In this document: piece by piece, positions 51,279-60,459 of the stretch
How the letters are laid out: the number at the start of each line of letters is the position of its first letter
Numbering within the stretch: position 1 is the first letter of the stretch
From: Saccharomonospora viridis DSM 43017
GTDB lineage: Bacteria; Actinomycetota; Actinomycetes; Mycobacteriales; Pseudonocardiaceae
DNA length: 64,000 nt
Direction of reading: 5' to 3'
NCBI RefSeq assembly: GCF_000023865.1
Contig: NC_013159.1
Span: 2,754,001 to 2,818,000, forward strand
Translations under genes and position numbers: made by a program
Notes under the pieces: generated by a model
Told to the model about the DNA's origin: nothing
What the model saw: the letters and a program-made list of their open reading frames with translations, nothing else
Databases searched by the model: none

Positions 51279-51478
51279 GCACGTTCGTCGAATCAAAGAC
51301 GCGCAAGGCAACCAGCCCCTGCCCCAGCGCTCGTCCTGATTCGAGTTTCGGGTTCCGAGTGATCATCGGAGGTGACATAGCGCTGGGGGACGAGGCCGTG
51401 GCGTCGCAAAGCCGTTGCGGAGCGGCGGTTTTGGCCGCAGTGAGCGGCGGGTTATGCCGTCGCCACGTTGGGCGCCGC

Positions 51479-52077
51479 ATGTTGTTCCTCGTCGGCGCCA
51501 TGTTCCTGTCGGGTTGCGGCGGGCTGATGTTCTACAACCACCTCGGCGGCATCTTCACGGCCCGGCTCGACGCGTCGGCGGCCAACGTCACCGTGGCCCT
51601 GCTGATCGTGGGGCTCGTCGGTGTGCTGGCGGTCCTCTTCGGAGGCATCCTCACCGACGAGGCGGGACCGCGACGGGCCGACACATTCGTCCTCGTCGGA
51701 CACTGCCTCGCGCTCGGTGCCTGGCGCTCTACCTCGGCGACACCACGGGGAGTGTCACGCTCGCGACCTTCGTCCTCGTCGGGGTGTGGTCGATCTTCGC
51801 GTGGGCGTTGAGCCCCGTCATGCAGGCCGGCATCATGGCCGCCTCGCCGGAGCGGGCGATGTTGGCGATGTCGCCGGGTATCAGTGGCCTGTACGGCGGG
51901 AGCGCCGTCGGTGCCGCGGTCGGCGGCTATCTGCTCGACCAGCACGGCCCGGCGACGATCCCGGTGGTCGGCACCGTGTTCCTCGCCGTCACCGTGGTAA
52001 GCGCCGTGCTGGGCACGCGCCCCGTCGCCGCGACGACCGTGACCAATCCCGTTGCCACCCAGAAGCCGACGGTCTGA
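51479..52077 (+). pseudogene. Truncated, frameshifted MFS transporter
   Basis: Only the C-terminal half (about six transmembrane segments) of a major-facilitator protein remains. One frame reads MLFLVGAMFLSGCGGLMFYN to FVLVGHCLALG; after a shift near 51715-51727 another frame continues LALYLGDTTGSVTLATFVLV to the stop at 52077. No N-terminal half is present upstream. It lies in the same decayed stretch as the integrase remnant. The substrate is unknown. Confidence 0.8.
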
Positions 52078-52087
52078 CCGGCCGCTC

Positions 52088-52119
52088 GGGGAGCCGACGT
52101 GGATTCGCATCGGCTCCCC
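52088..52119. terminator. Bidirectional hairpin between MFS remnant and glucanase gene
   Basis: GGGGAGCCGA (52088-52097) and TCGGCTCCCC (52110-52119) form a perfect 10-bp stem with a 12-nt loop between two convergent ends. Confidence 0.8.
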
Positions 52120-52157
52120 ACTCGTCGTGCCATCCCCGTCGGCACTCCGGCCACGGC

Positions 52158-53348
52158 TCAGCGGATCCTGCCGAGGGTGACCGTCAGCAGCTCGGGATCA
52201 CCGTGATTGACCTTGCCGCTGTGGTCCTCGTTCGGATTCGAACTGACGTCGTCGTAGGCGAACGCGTAGCCCTTGCCGTCCGGCAGATTCTCGTGCACCA
52301 CGCGGGCGTAGTGGTTCGTGACCGGATGCTGATAGAAGGTCGCCGGGTCCTCACCGTGCGGCTGCTCGGAGTTGATCAACAACGTCGTCCGGTTGAAAGC
52401 GGCGGCGAGCCGGGGGACGATCGCTTTGCGCTCCTCGCTGTCGGTGTCCGGGTTGTTGGCGAACGGCCCGCTGTTGCAGCCCCAGATGTCGCCTGTGGTC
52501 GGCCTACCGAAACGCTCCGCGCCGAACACCAGGTCGTCGCCTTCCACACGGCCTTCGAGGATGCCGATGTCACCGCGCTGCGAATCGATGAACAACGGCT
52601 CGTTCGCGTACTTCTGCCACACCTGGTCGACGTACTCGTCCATGTACCCCGCGAAGTCCCCGGCCCGGTGGTTCGGGTTGAGCACACGGAACACGGTGCC
52701 GTTCACCTCTTGGACGCAGGTCGGCCACGCACCTCCCTGGTCCCGCAGCGCCGAGGCGATGCGGTCGATCGCCCCGTCGGGCAGCCCCGCGACCTCCTGG
52801 GTGCCACCCGCGTGCACCAGGTGCAGGCCGACCGGGGCGGCGACGAAATCGACGTAGCTGATGTTGGCGTACAACTGGACGGAATTGAGCGTGAATTCGG
52901 CGAACGTCCAATTCTTGTCGAAGTTGGGGTCGGCGTCGGAGACGAAGTTCGGATGCACGAGTGCGGTTCCGCCGTCGGCCGCCTGCACGGTGAAGAATTC
53001 GAGTTTGTCGTCGGTCACGAAATAGACCCGCGCCCCGTACATGCGGGGGACCATGACCTCGGCCGAACCGTTCACCGGGATGGCGGGGTCCTCCCCGAGC
53101 GGCTCGGGCACGGGACCACCCGCCGTCGGGTGGTACACGCTGCCGTCGGCGCGAACGAACATCACGCGTCCGTCCGCATCCGCCTGACCGGTGATGTAGG
53201 CGTAGGCGGTGGCACCGGAGTTGTTGACGAGTCGGAACCGCAGACTCTCCGGCGCGGCCATCGCGAACGGAGCGGTCAACGTTCCGGCCCACAGCGGCGA
53301 ACTGAGCGCCGCGGCCGATATCCCCAGAAACCGCCGACGTGAAACCAT
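52158..53348 (-). CDS. Secreted GH64-like beta-1,3-glucanase
   Basis: 396-aa exported protein. MVSRRRFLGISAAALSSPLW is a twin-arginine signal with cleavage near AMAAPE. The mature part resembles glycoside hydrolase family 64 / thaumatin-like beta-1,3-glucanases (lamin-aripentaose-producing type): RFRLVNNSGATAYAYITG, FTLNSVQLYANISYVDFVA, a DIWGCNSGPFANN block and NHYARVVHENLPDGKGYAFA followed by YDDV. The start at 53348 has GGAGG upstream. It probably degrades fungal or algal beta-1,3-glucan. The catalytic pair was not assigned residue by residue. Confidence 0.85.
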   Translation of the reverse strand: MVSRRRFLGISAAALSSPLWAGTLTAPFAMAAPESLRFRLVNNSGATAYAYITGQADADGRVMFVRADGSVYHPTAGGPVPEPLGEDPAIPVNGSAEVMVPRMYGARVYFVTDDKLEFFTVQAADGGTALVHPNFVSDADPNFDKNWTFAEFTLNSVQLYANISYVDFVAAPVGLHLVHAGGTQEVAGLPDGAIDRIASALRDQGGAWPTCVQEVNGTVFRVLNPNHRAGDFAGYMDEYVDQVWQKYANEPLFIDSQRGDIGILEGRVEGDDLVFGAERFGRPTTGDIWGCNSGPFANNPDTDSEERKAIVPRLAAAFNRTTLLINSEQPHGEDPATFYQHPVTNHYARVVHENLPDGKGYAFAYDDVSSNPNEDHSGKVNHGDPELLTVTLGRIR

Positions 53349-53916
53349 GGATTTTCCTCCGAAAGCCGCGTGTCGCCTCGACGAATGGGATACATACGCA
53401 GTCTTCCGGCCCGGATCCAGACGGCGGTACCTCCGAAAGTTGTTCCGGAGAAGCCGTATGGAGGACATTCATCGAATCATTTCGATGGGCGCGTCAGCGA
53501 ATTCGCTGGGCGGTCCGACGACGATCGCGCTCGCCACAGAACACCGACGAGCAAAACGACACCGCAGAGCCAGCATTGTCTACAAAGAACAAAAGAGATC
53601 TTCACGAAACGTGCACAATACTCCGACAATCGGGTCGCCGACGCTCCCGGTGGTTCATATCGCAGAATCTCGGCAATCGCCGCCAAATCGGACAGTTGCG
53701 GCGATTTTCTGACTTATGAACCCGCTTCCACAGCCCGTTTTCGCCACTCACCCCGACTGCGGGAAGGCCGATGTCACGACGGAGGACTCCCCCGCGGTAG
53801 GAGCGCGTCTCGTCCGAGCGCGTCCGGACGCTCGACCGTCACGCTTCCCACCACGCCTTCCTGCTTCTACGAAGGCACGACAACGCAGTGGTGGCGCTCC
53901 GGCCGATGACAGCGAA
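53349..53916. other. Intergenic region upstream of the glucanase gene
   Basis: About 570 bases without a supportable gene. Around 53480-53710 it is noticeably more AT-rich than the surroundings. Several open frames overlap here but have Arg/Ser-rich, family-less translations. It must contain the glucanase promoter. Confidence 0.5.
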
Positions 53917-54816
53917 TCACGATGTGGCGGCGGACCGAGGACCCACGGCCCCGGCGTCCCGGTATCGGTCCCGGGTCTGGGGAAGTCGCCGGAAACCGGC
54001 CGCCTCGTAGGTGGCGACGGCACCGACGTTGGAACTCGGGGTGCAGACGATCGCGCTTGACGAACCCAGCCGCTGAAGCGCGGCCGCCGCGGCGACGGTG
54101 ATCGCCTTGCCGTAGCCACGGCCGCGATACCCCCGGTGCACCCCCATGGGTTCGAGCAGCCCGGGTCTCCCCGGCCCGGCCGACCACACCGTCACCGCCG
54201 CCACCGCGTTGTCCTGCTCGTCGTAGGCGACGAGACATCGCGCCTCGGCGTACGGCGGTCCGGCCGCCATCGCGTGCCAGCGCTCATCGGTGAACGTCGA
54301 TCCGTCGAACGACGCCCGCTGCACCGCGGCCCGCACGTGCGCCCGATCCGGCCCGACGACCTCGATCCGCGCCCCTGGGACTTCCACCGGCTCCGTGAGG
54401 TCTCGTCGCAGCGGCGTCCACGGCGCGTCGGTCCGCCAGCCCTCCTCGGCCAACAGCTTTTGGACCACTGTGTCCATCGGAGCTTCGACGGACACCCTCC
54501 CCTCGGGCAGGACACCACGTTCCGGCTCGACGAGGTCCTCGACCAACCGACGCGCCAGCCCCTCGTCCTCCTGAGCGTCCGGCGCGATCGCCAACCGTAA
54601 CAACGTGGGACCGTCCAACAGTCCGACAGCGAGAATCCGCCCGTTCCGACTCCAGGTACGGACCGCCGCGGCCGTCGCCTCCGCACCGAACCGCCAGAAC
54701 CACCCCAGATCCCCCGGGTGCAGTTGCCACGACGCTCCGTCGTCCTGCCACTCCCGCAGCACGCCCACGGCCTCGCCCAGCCCCTCGGTCCCCGGCCTGC
54801 CCAGCACGATCGTCAT
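53917..54816 (-). CDS. GNAT-family N-acetyltransferase
   Basis: 299-aa protein with two GNAT-like halves. The C-terminal one has the acetyl-CoA loop GVHRGYRGRGYGKAITVAAA (Q/RxxGxG/A type) and CTPSSNVGAVATYEAAGFRR. The N-terminal half is degenerate, resembling tandem-GNAT proteins such as mycothiol synthase relatives. The start is the ATG at 54816, just after a TGTGAT box; an AGGTCGGTG lies 8 nt before that box. The substrate is unknown. Confidence 0.82.
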   Translation of the reverse strand: MTIVLGRPGTEGLGEAVGVLREWQDDGASWQLHPGDLGWFWRFGAEATAAAVRTWSRNGRILAVGLLDGPTLLRLAIAPDAQEDEGLARRLVEDLVEPERGVLPEGRVSVEAPMDTVVQKLLAEEGWRTDAPWTPLRRDLTEPVEVPGARIEVVGPDRAHVRAAVQRASFDGSTFTDERWHAMAAGPPYAEARCLVAYDEQDNAVAAVTVWSAGPGRPGLLEPMGVHRGYRGRGYGKAITVAAAAALQRLGSSSAIVCTPSSNVGAVATYEAAGFRRLPQTRDRYRDAGAVGPRSAATS

Positions 54817-54930
54817 GCCCCGATCACACACCACGGCACCGACCTTCCGCACCCGATTTCCGGTCGACGCAGCGCGCACGGCCACCGAGGACCGGATACA
54901 AAAAGAGGCAACGGACTGGAAAGACAAACG

Positions 54931-54962
54931 CGCGGGCCGATCGGGGTTCCGATCGGTCCGCG
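54931..54962 (-). terminator. Terminator of the MFS-reductase-oxygenase operon
   Basis: CGCGGGCCGATCGG and CCGATCGGTCCGCG pair over 14 bp with one imperfect pair and loop GGTT. On the minus strand it is followed by the T-rich CGTTTGTCTTT, a classical intrinsic terminator about 20 nt after the MFS stop. Confidence 0.85.
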
Positions 54963-54982
54963 GCTGTGTGCTGTGCGGCGAC

Positions 54983-56320
54983 TCAGGCCGTGGCGGGTTC
55001 CTTCACCTCTGAGGGAACGGACTCCGGGTCGTACCGGCGCAGTCCGACCAGGACGACCGCACAGATCGCGACCACCCCGGCGGCACCGATGTAGAGCTGG
55101 GTGGCCGTGGCCCCCGCGTCCCTGAGCATCCCCGCGATGGTCGGGGACAGGATGGCGCCGATCCGCCCCATACCGAGCGCCCATCCCATGCCGACACTGC
55201 GGACCTTGGAGGGATACAGCGGCGGCCCGACGGTGTACACGCCGGCGATGCAGCCGTTGATCAACGCGCCGACGAGGACACCGATCCCGAACCCGAGCCA
55301 CAGGATCGAGGTGCTCACGATGAAGACGACCATCATCGTGGCGGAGAGCAGCGAGAACCCGATCAGCGCCACCCGCGGTGTACGCATCCGAGCGACGAAT
55401 CCGTAGAGCACCGAACCGACGGTGCCGCCGAGCGAGATCGCCATTCCCGCCGTGACCGCAGCACTCTCCGAAAGCCCCTCCTCCACCAACAGGGTCGGAG
55501 TCCAGCTGTTGACGAAGTAGAAGCCGAACATGATGGTGATGAAGGTGATCCACAACAGGATCGTGGGCGTGAGGAGCTGCTTCAGCCATCCCGCACCGGC
55601 CTTACCGTCCTTCTCCCGGGCGGAGGCCGCCTGGTCGAGGTCGGTCTGGCTGACGGGGTCCAGACCCATCCGCGTCAGGGTCCGGTTGATCCTCTCCAAG
55701 GCGCCCCGCGGGCGACGCTGTTCGAGGAAGGCGACCGACTCAGGCAGCAGCAGTGCGATGACGACCAGCGAGAGCAGGGTCCCGAAACCGCCGACGTAGA
55801 AGACGATCCGCCAGTCACCGCCCACCGCGACCCTCGCGGCCAGACTCGCTATGGTCGCGCCGATGCCGTACCCGGCGGTGTAGATACCGATGGCGAGCCC
55901 GCGGTTCTTCGTGTTCGAGAACTCGCTGGCGATCACGTTGGTGCTGGCCAACATGCCGCCCACACCGATTCCGGTGAGGAGTCGGAAGAAACCCATCACC
56001 GTCGCCGACGGGGACACCGCGGCACCGAACATGCCGACCGTGCTGAGCACGTGGCTGATCAGCAGCAGCGGACGACGTCCGATCAGGTCGGCGAAGGGTG
56101 CCAACAGCATCGACCCCATGGCCATGCCGATCAGGCCGACCGAGACCAGCAGCCCGAACTGGGAACCGGTCAGGTCGAACTCCTCGACCAGCGAGGGGCC
56201 GGTGAAGGCGACTGCCATGACGTCGAAGCCGTCGAGGCAGTTCATGACCGTGCAGAGCGCGATGATCAGCCATTGGTAGCCGGACATCGGCGCCGCACTG
56301 ATGCGTTGCGTGATGTTCAT
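54983..56320 (-). CDS. MFS transporter, aromatic acid:H+ symporter (AAHS) type
   Basis: 12-TM major-facilitator protein, 445 aa. The AAHS pattern is clear: NCLDGFDVMAVAFTGPSLVE in TM1 with the conserved D/GFD, GMAMGSMLLAPFADLIGRRP (motif A between TM2 and TM3), RLLTGIGVGGMLASTNVI in TM4 and YPSKVRSVGMGWALGMGRIG in the second half. Members import 4-hydroxybenzoate, vanillate, protocatechuate and similar acids. It is the third gene of the minus-strand group that begins with the Rieske oxygenase, consistent with uptake of that enzyme's substrate. Confidence 0.9.
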   Translation of the reverse strand: MNITQRISAAPMSGYQWLIIALCTVMNCLDGFDVMAVAFTGPSLVEEFDLTGSQFGLLVSVGLIGMAMGSMLLAPFADLIGRRPLLLISHVLSTVGMFGAAVSPSATVMGFFRLLTGIGVGGMLASTNVIASEFSNTKNRGLAIGIYTAGYGIGATIASLAARVAVGGDWRIVFYVGGFGTLLSLVVIALLLPESVAFLEQRRPRGALERINRTLTRMGLDPVSQTDLDQAASAREKDGKAGAGWLKQLLTPTILLWITFITIMFGFYFVNSWTPTLLVEEGLSESAAVTAGMAISLGGTVGSVLYGFVARMRTPRVALIGFSLLSATMMVVFIVSTSILWLGFGIGVLVGALINGCIAGVYTVGPPLYPSKVRSVGMGWALGMGRIGAILSPTIAGMLRDAGATATQLYIGAAGVVAICAVVLVGLRRYDPESVPSEVKEPATA

Positions 56321-56356
56321 GGGGCGTCCCAGAAGTGAGGGATCCGGTACGCCGGA

Positions 56357-57358
56357 TCAGGTGAGGTGGAGGGTGACGGTAGCACGATCACCGGCTTTTT
56401 CGGCGACCGCGCGGGAAACGCAGAGACACAGGTTCGTGCAGCGCTGTTTCTGCGCTTCGCTGAGGAATACGTCGCGGTGGTCGATGGTGCCGTCCACCTC
56501 GACGACCTTGGCCAGGCAGAGCCCGCACTCACCCTTGCGGCAGTCCGACAGCGCGTCGATCCCGGCCGCGTGCAGGGCGTCCAGGATCGAGGTGTCGGGT
56601 GCCACCACGACCTCGCGGTCGTACTGCGGGAGGCGCACCAGGAACTCCTCGGCGTCGAACCGCCCGCTGGAGCCGAAGGTCTCGAACCGCAGGTTGGCCT
56701 CCGGCAGCGCGTGTTCGGTCCAACTCGACTTGATCGCGTTCATCAGACCGATCGGGCCGCACATGTAGAGCTCGGTCGTGGCCGCGTTCGGCGCCGCGGC
56801 GATGTCGGCGACCAGGTCGGGAACCGACAACGGTGTGCCTTCGTCGTCGACGTGCACGCGGAGCCGGTCGCCGTGTTCGGCGCTGAGCTGGTCGAGGTAC
56901 GCCATCACCCGGCGACTACGGCCGACGAACACGAGTTCGTAGTCGGCCCCGCGGCGACGCAGGGCCGACGCCATCGCGACCAGCGCGGTGATGCCGATGC
57001 CACCGGCGACCAGGACGTAGCGACCGGCACCGACCGCGAGCGGGAAGTTCTGCAGCGGCCCGGTGACGGTGAGCTCGTCGCCGACGGCCAATGCGTGCAT
57101 CGTCTTCGAACCGCCCCGGGAGTTGGGCGAAAGCTGCACCCCGAGTGTGAGTCGTCGTCCGCCGTCCTCGGACCGGACGACGGAGTAGGAACGGACCTGC
57201 GGTTGGCCGTGGATGTCCAGCTCGACGTCGATGTGCGTACCGGGGGCCGCGTGCTCGGGGCGTTCGACCTCCAGCACGATCTGGCGGACGCCGTCCGCCA
57301 CGTAGTCGGCCGCGACGACTCTCCCGCGCTGCCAAGGGGATTGGGACTGAACCGCCAT
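56357..57358 (-). CDS. PDR/VanB-type oxygenase reductase
   Basis: 333-aa electron-transfer partner of a Rieske oxygenase. It has an N-terminal ferredoxin-reductase-type FMN domain (RSYSV, near residue 57), an NAD(P)H domain (VLVAGGIGITALVAMA; YMCGPIGLMNAI) and a C-terminal plant-type [2Fe-2S] ferredoxin with SDCRKGECGLCLAKV and a later RCTNLCLC cysteine. This is the phthalate-dioxygenase-reductase/VanB layout. Its ATG overlaps the oxygenase stop by one base (TGATG), ensuring coupled synthesis. Confidence 0.93.
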   Translation of the reverse strand: MAVQSQSPWQRGRVVAADYVADGVRQIVLEVERPEHAAPGTHIDVELDIHGQPQVRSYSVVRSEDGGRRLTLGVQLSPNSRGGSKTMHALAVGDELTVTGPLQNFPLAVGAGRYVLVAGGIGITALVAMASALRRRGADYELVFVGRSRRVMAYLDQLSAEHGDRLRVHVDDEGTPLSVPDLVADIAAAPNAATTELYMCGPIGLMNAIKSSWTEHALPEANLRFETFGSSGRFDAEEFLVRLPQYDREVVVAPDTSILDALHAAGIDALSDCRKGECGLCLAKVVEVDGTIDHRDVFLSEAQKQRCTNLCLCVSRAVAEKAGDRATVTLHLT

Positions 57359-58491
57359 CAGGCATCACGCCCCACCGTGGGGACCGCCGACGGCCGCCCC
57401 TCGGCTTCCAGCATCCGCTCCAGGATCCGACGCACCCACATCCCGCCGATGTCGATGTTGAGGCTGTAGAACTGGTGGTCGGGGTTGGCGTCGATCGCAC
57501 GCTGCTGGGCTCGCAGCATGTCCTCGTCCTCGGCGAAGACACCGCTCACGCTCTGGCGCAGCCGGGTGGTGATGGTCTGGCTGTCCAAACGGTAGTTGCG
57601 CATGAACGCCCAGAAGTAGTGACAGCTGCGGTCGGTCTCCGGAGTGATCGTGTTCATCACGTAACCGTTGACGCCCTGGCTGCGGTCACCCTCGGGCGCG
57701 CCGGTGCCGGCCTTGGCGACCCCCACGTCGATGCGGATCGTGCTCGGCGCCTCGAACTTGATGATCTGCCAGCGGTCGACCTTGCCCTCGAAGCCCGGGA
57801 ACTTGTCGCGCATGTTCCTCAGCCAGAAAGGCGGTGCGTCGACGTTGAGCATCCACCGGGTGACGGTGACGGTGTTGCCCTCGTGGACCACGTCGAAGTC
57901 GGCCTCGGAAAGCTCCTCCTGGCCGATGCTCGAGGAGTGCACGAACTCCTCGTGGGTGAGGTCCATCAGGTTGTCGAGCACCAGCTGGTAGTTGCAGTCG
58001 GCGTGGATGGTCTCGCCGTCACCGGCCCACGCCGGGTCGTCCATCTGGTGCATGTCGGGCACGGTGTTGGGGTCGGCCAGGTTCGGGTCGCCCACCCACA
58101 CCCAGACGTACCGGTAACGCTCGACGACGGGGTAGGAGGGCACGAGCGCGCTCGGGTTGAGGGTCTCCTGCGCGGGCATGGCGGTGCAGCGACCGGCGGA
58201 GTTGAAGCGCAGGCCGTGGTAGGGGCACTGCAGCTCATCGCCGATGATCTTGCCCTTCGACAGGGGTGCGAGCCGGTGCCAGCAGGCGTCCGCGAGCGCG
58301 ACGGCTCGACCCTCGGTGTTACGCCACAACGCCAGGGGCACTCCGGCGACGGTCCGGGCCAACGGCTTCTTGTCGGTGACCTCGTAGTCCCAGGCCGCGA
58401 CGTACCAGGCGTTGCGGGGGTAGTTGAAGATCTTCGCAGCAGCGGTGGTCGGTGCGGTTGCCTCCGCCTGCGGAGGGGTAGTCAGAGTCAT
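57358..58491 (-). CDS. Rieske [2Fe-2S] aromatic oxygenase, VanA-like O-demethylase type
   Basis: 377-aa terminal oxygenase. The start at 58491 (MTLTTPPQAEATA) has GGGAG upstream. The Rieske motif is CWHRLAPLSKGKIIGDELQC followed by PYHG (CxH-x17-CxxH), near residues 68-90. The mononuclear iron site is seen in DNLMDLTHEEFVHSSSIG (D, H, H). The sequence resembles vanillate O-demethylase and other phthalate-family oxygenases, so demethylation or hydroxylation of a methoxylated or substituted aromatic acid is likely; the exact substrate is not determined. Confidence 0.92.
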   Translation of the reverse strand: MTLTTPPQAEATAPTTAAAKIFNYPRNAWYVAAWDYEVTDKKPLARTVAGVPLALWRNTEGRAVALADACWHRLAPLSKGKIIGDELQCPYHGLRFNSAGRCTAMPAQETLNPSALVPSYPVVERYRYVWVWVGDPNLADPNTVPDMHQMDDPAWAGDGETIHADCNYQLVLDNLMDLTHEEFVHSSSIGQEELSEADFDVVHEGNTVTVTRWMLNVDAPPFWLRNMRDKFPGFEGKVDRWQIIKFEAPSTIRIDVGVAKAGTGAPEGDRSQGVNGYVMNTITPETDRSCHYFWAFMRNYRLDSQTITTRLRQSVSGVFAEDEDMLRAQQRAIDANPDHQFYSLNIDIGGMWVRRILERMLEAEGRPSAVPTVGRDA

Positions 58492-58538
58492 GAGACAACT
58501 CCCTATGGAGAGAGGTATCTGTAGCGGGAGCCACAAAA

Positions 58539-58556
58539 TAACTATGGATATAGTTA
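58539..58556. promoter_or_regulatory. PadR-type operator palindrome
   Basis: TAACTAT-GGAT-ATAGTTA: perfect 7-bp arms around 4 nt, centred between the divergent oxygenase (start 58491) and PadR (start 58601) genes. This is where a PadR dimer would control both. The dyad is seen; binding is inferred. Confidence 0.75.
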
Positions 58557-58600
58557 GTTGGCAAGAGTGGGTAGCGTGATCACTCCGGAGGGGATGGACC

Positions 58601-59185
58601 TTGTCGCTGCGATACGCGCTGATCGCGCTGCTCACCGGCCGTCCGATGACCGGGTACGACATCTCGAAAAGTTTCAGCCGCTCGGTCGCGCACGTCTGGC
58701 ACGCTCCGGACTCGCAGATCTACCCCGAGCTCAACCGGATGGAACGCGACGGACTGCTCGACTCCGTCGAGGTGCCCTGGGGGAAGAGGGGGACCAAAAA
58801 GGAGTACCACGTCACCGAGGCGGGACTCGCCGCGTTCCGGGAGTGGATGGAATCCCCGCTGGTGCCGCAGCGACAACGGGACCCCGTCTACCTGAAGGCG
58901 GCGTACTTCGACTTCGCCGACCCCGAGGCGGTGCGCGAACAGCTACGACAACAGCAGGCGTACTGGGAAGAGCAGCTGGCGCTGCTCGAGCAGACCCGGG
59001 CGACCCTCGTCGACCGCAGCCACCCCACTCTGGCGGCGAGGATCTCCAAGCTGAACGAGCGCGAGGCCGAACTGGCCGTCCGGTACAAGATCTACGCCTA
59101 CGACGGACTGATCGCCCGTGCTCGCACCGAACTGGAGTGGATCAAGGACGGCTTCGCGCTGATCGACGAGCTGTACGGTCCCTGA
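58601..59185 (+). CDS. PadR-family transcriptional regulator
   Basis: 194-aa ligand-responsive repressor. The N-terminal winged helix (ALIALLTGRPMTGYDISKSF; IYPELNRMERDGLLDSVEV) is followed by a long C-terminal dimerisation coiled coil (DPEAVREQLRQQQAYWEEQL and onward). PadR proteins classically sense phenolic acids, which fits the divergent aromatic oxygenase operon. The start is a TTG at 58601 with GGAGGGG upstream. A 9-bp hairpin terminator follows. Confidence 0.9.
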   Translation: MSLRYALIALLTGRPMTGYDISKSFSRSVAHVWHAPDSQIYPELNRMERDGLLDSVEVPWGKRGTKKEYHVTEAGLAAFREWMESPLVPQRQRDPVYLKAAYFDFADPEAVREQLRQQQAYWEEQLALLEQTRATLVDRSHPTLAARISKLNEREAELAVRYKIYAYDGLIARARTELEWIKDGFALIDELYGP

Positions 59186-59191
59186 AGCAAG

Positions 59192-59221
59192 ACCCCGGTC
59201 CGTCCGGGGATCGACCGGGGT
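59192..59221 (+). terminator. Terminator after padR-like gene
   Basis: ACCCCGGTC (59192-59200) and GACCGGGGT (59213-59221) form a perfect 9-bp stem with a 12-nt loop, 7 nt after the stop codon. Confidence 0.75.
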
Positions 59222-59372
59222 TCATGCCGGTGAGGACGGCGTCGGCAAAAGCGCGGACACGGCTGTCGACCGGTTCTGCGGAACCCATGACCACGTCCGT
59301 CGTTCCGTCTCGTCGACTGTCCCGCTCCGAATCGGCTTGCCCACCACATGCTGCGACGCCATAGTGAACGAC

Positions 59373-59825
59373 ATGCTGCTTCGCGCCGCTCGGCCATACG
59401 AAGCCGCCGCCTTGAGTGAACTCGCACTGCGTTCGAAGGCCCACTGGGGCTATGACGAAGCCTTCCTGGAGAGATGCCGGGCCGAATTGACCCTGCGCTC
59501 CGACGACGTGACGGCGCACAGAACGACCGTGGCGGAGATCGACGGTCACCTGGCCGGCTTCTACAGCCTGGCAGGACAGGCACCCGAAGGCGAGCTCACC
59601 TACCTCTACGTCGAACCCGACCACATCGGCAGCGGTGTCGGCCGCCGACTGTGGCAGCACGCCGTGGACACCGCCCGAGCTCTGGGATTCGAGCGGTTCA
59701 CCCTCGACGCCGACCCCTTCGCCGAGGACTTCTACCGGAGGATGGGAGCGGTCCGGATCGGCCTCGTGCCCTCCGGTTCCATCCCCGGCCGACCGCTCCC
59801 GCAGCTGGCCTACCGTCTCCTTTGA
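59373..59825 (+). CDS. GNAT-family N-acetyltransferase
   Basis: 150-aa single-domain acetyltransferase. The acetyl-CoA-binding segment is YVEPDHIGSGVGRRLWQHAV, followed by FTLDADPFAEDFYRRMGAVR. The start is taken at the ATG at 59373 (MLLRAARPYEAAALSELALR), the usual beginning of such domains; an in-frame GTG at 59364 is possible. The substrate is unknown, and it has no obvious link to its neighbours. Confidence 0.8.
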   Translation: MLLRAARPYEAAALSELALRSKAHWGYDEAFLERCRAELTLRSDDVTAHRTTVAEIDGHLAGFYSLAGQAPEGELTYLYVEPDHIGSGVGRRLWQHAVDTARALGFERFTLDADPFAEDFYRRMGAVRIGLVPSGSIPGRPLPQLAYRLL

Positions 59826-60132
59826 ACGACATCCCTCTTGACGACACCGCCTTGTCGAGGAACGAAACCCGGTCCGCGTCGAGGGGGTGGCGTTGGACGA
59901 CATTTCGGAAAGCCGTATCGAACAACGGCCGTCGCCGGGCAACCGGAGTTCTCCGTTCCTGCCTGACATGGGCGGATCTCGTGTTTCTGTCGGAGAAGCC
60001 GCGTGTCCTCCTACCGGTTCCTCCAATTCCGGTGCACGGAGGCACACGTATCGCTCGAAAACACCGAAAAATCGTGGTCTTATTTCATATCGAAATGAAC
60101 TGACCGTGATATCAGGAGAACGGATGGGGCCT
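59826..60132. other. Intergenic region, no gene seen
   Basis: About 300 bases. The part from about 60050 to 60115 is AT-rich and holds overlapping small dyads (ATTTC-ATATC-GAAAT; TTCAT-ATCGAA-ATGAA) that could be a protein-binding site. I see no coding region or strong terminator. Confidence 0.45.
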
Positions 60133-60459
60133 TTAGAAGTCACGTGAGGTCTCGGCACCGACACCGCCGACACGGCGCAGATGGACCCGCCGGAACAGGC
60201 GGATGACGGGCCGCGCGGTGAGTTGGATACTCCCGAGCAGGAAGAACCACGTGCCGATGGTGGCGGTGGACTCCCAGAAGAACAGCACACTGCCCACCAC
60301 GAACCACAACGCGATGAGCAGGTCGTTACCGATACTGATGATCTCGTAACGTCGGCGCAGGATCAGTTCCTCGTGCCCGAACGTCACCGTCAGCGTGCCG
60401 CGCCCATCGTCGGATTCGTGGATGTTCGGCATGTCCCCACGGTGCCAGCGGTGACTCAT
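60133..60459 (-). CDS. YrhK-domain membrane protein
   Basis: 108-aa protein with the YrhK-type two-helix domain: LILRRRYEIISIGNDLLIAL then WFVVGSVLFFWESTATIGTW and LLGSIQLTARPVIRLFRRVH, two transmembrane segments joined by a short loop. Function of the family is unknown. The start may be 60459 or an ATG at 60432; neither has a convincing ribosome site. It is divergent from the flavin monooxygenase gene across about 300 bases. Confidence 0.75.
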   Translation of the reverse strand: MSHRWHRGDMPNIHESDDGRGTLTVTFGHEELILRRRYEIISIGNDLLIALWFVVGSVLFFWESTATIGTWFFLLGSIQLTARPVIRLFRRVHLRRVGGVGAETSRDF

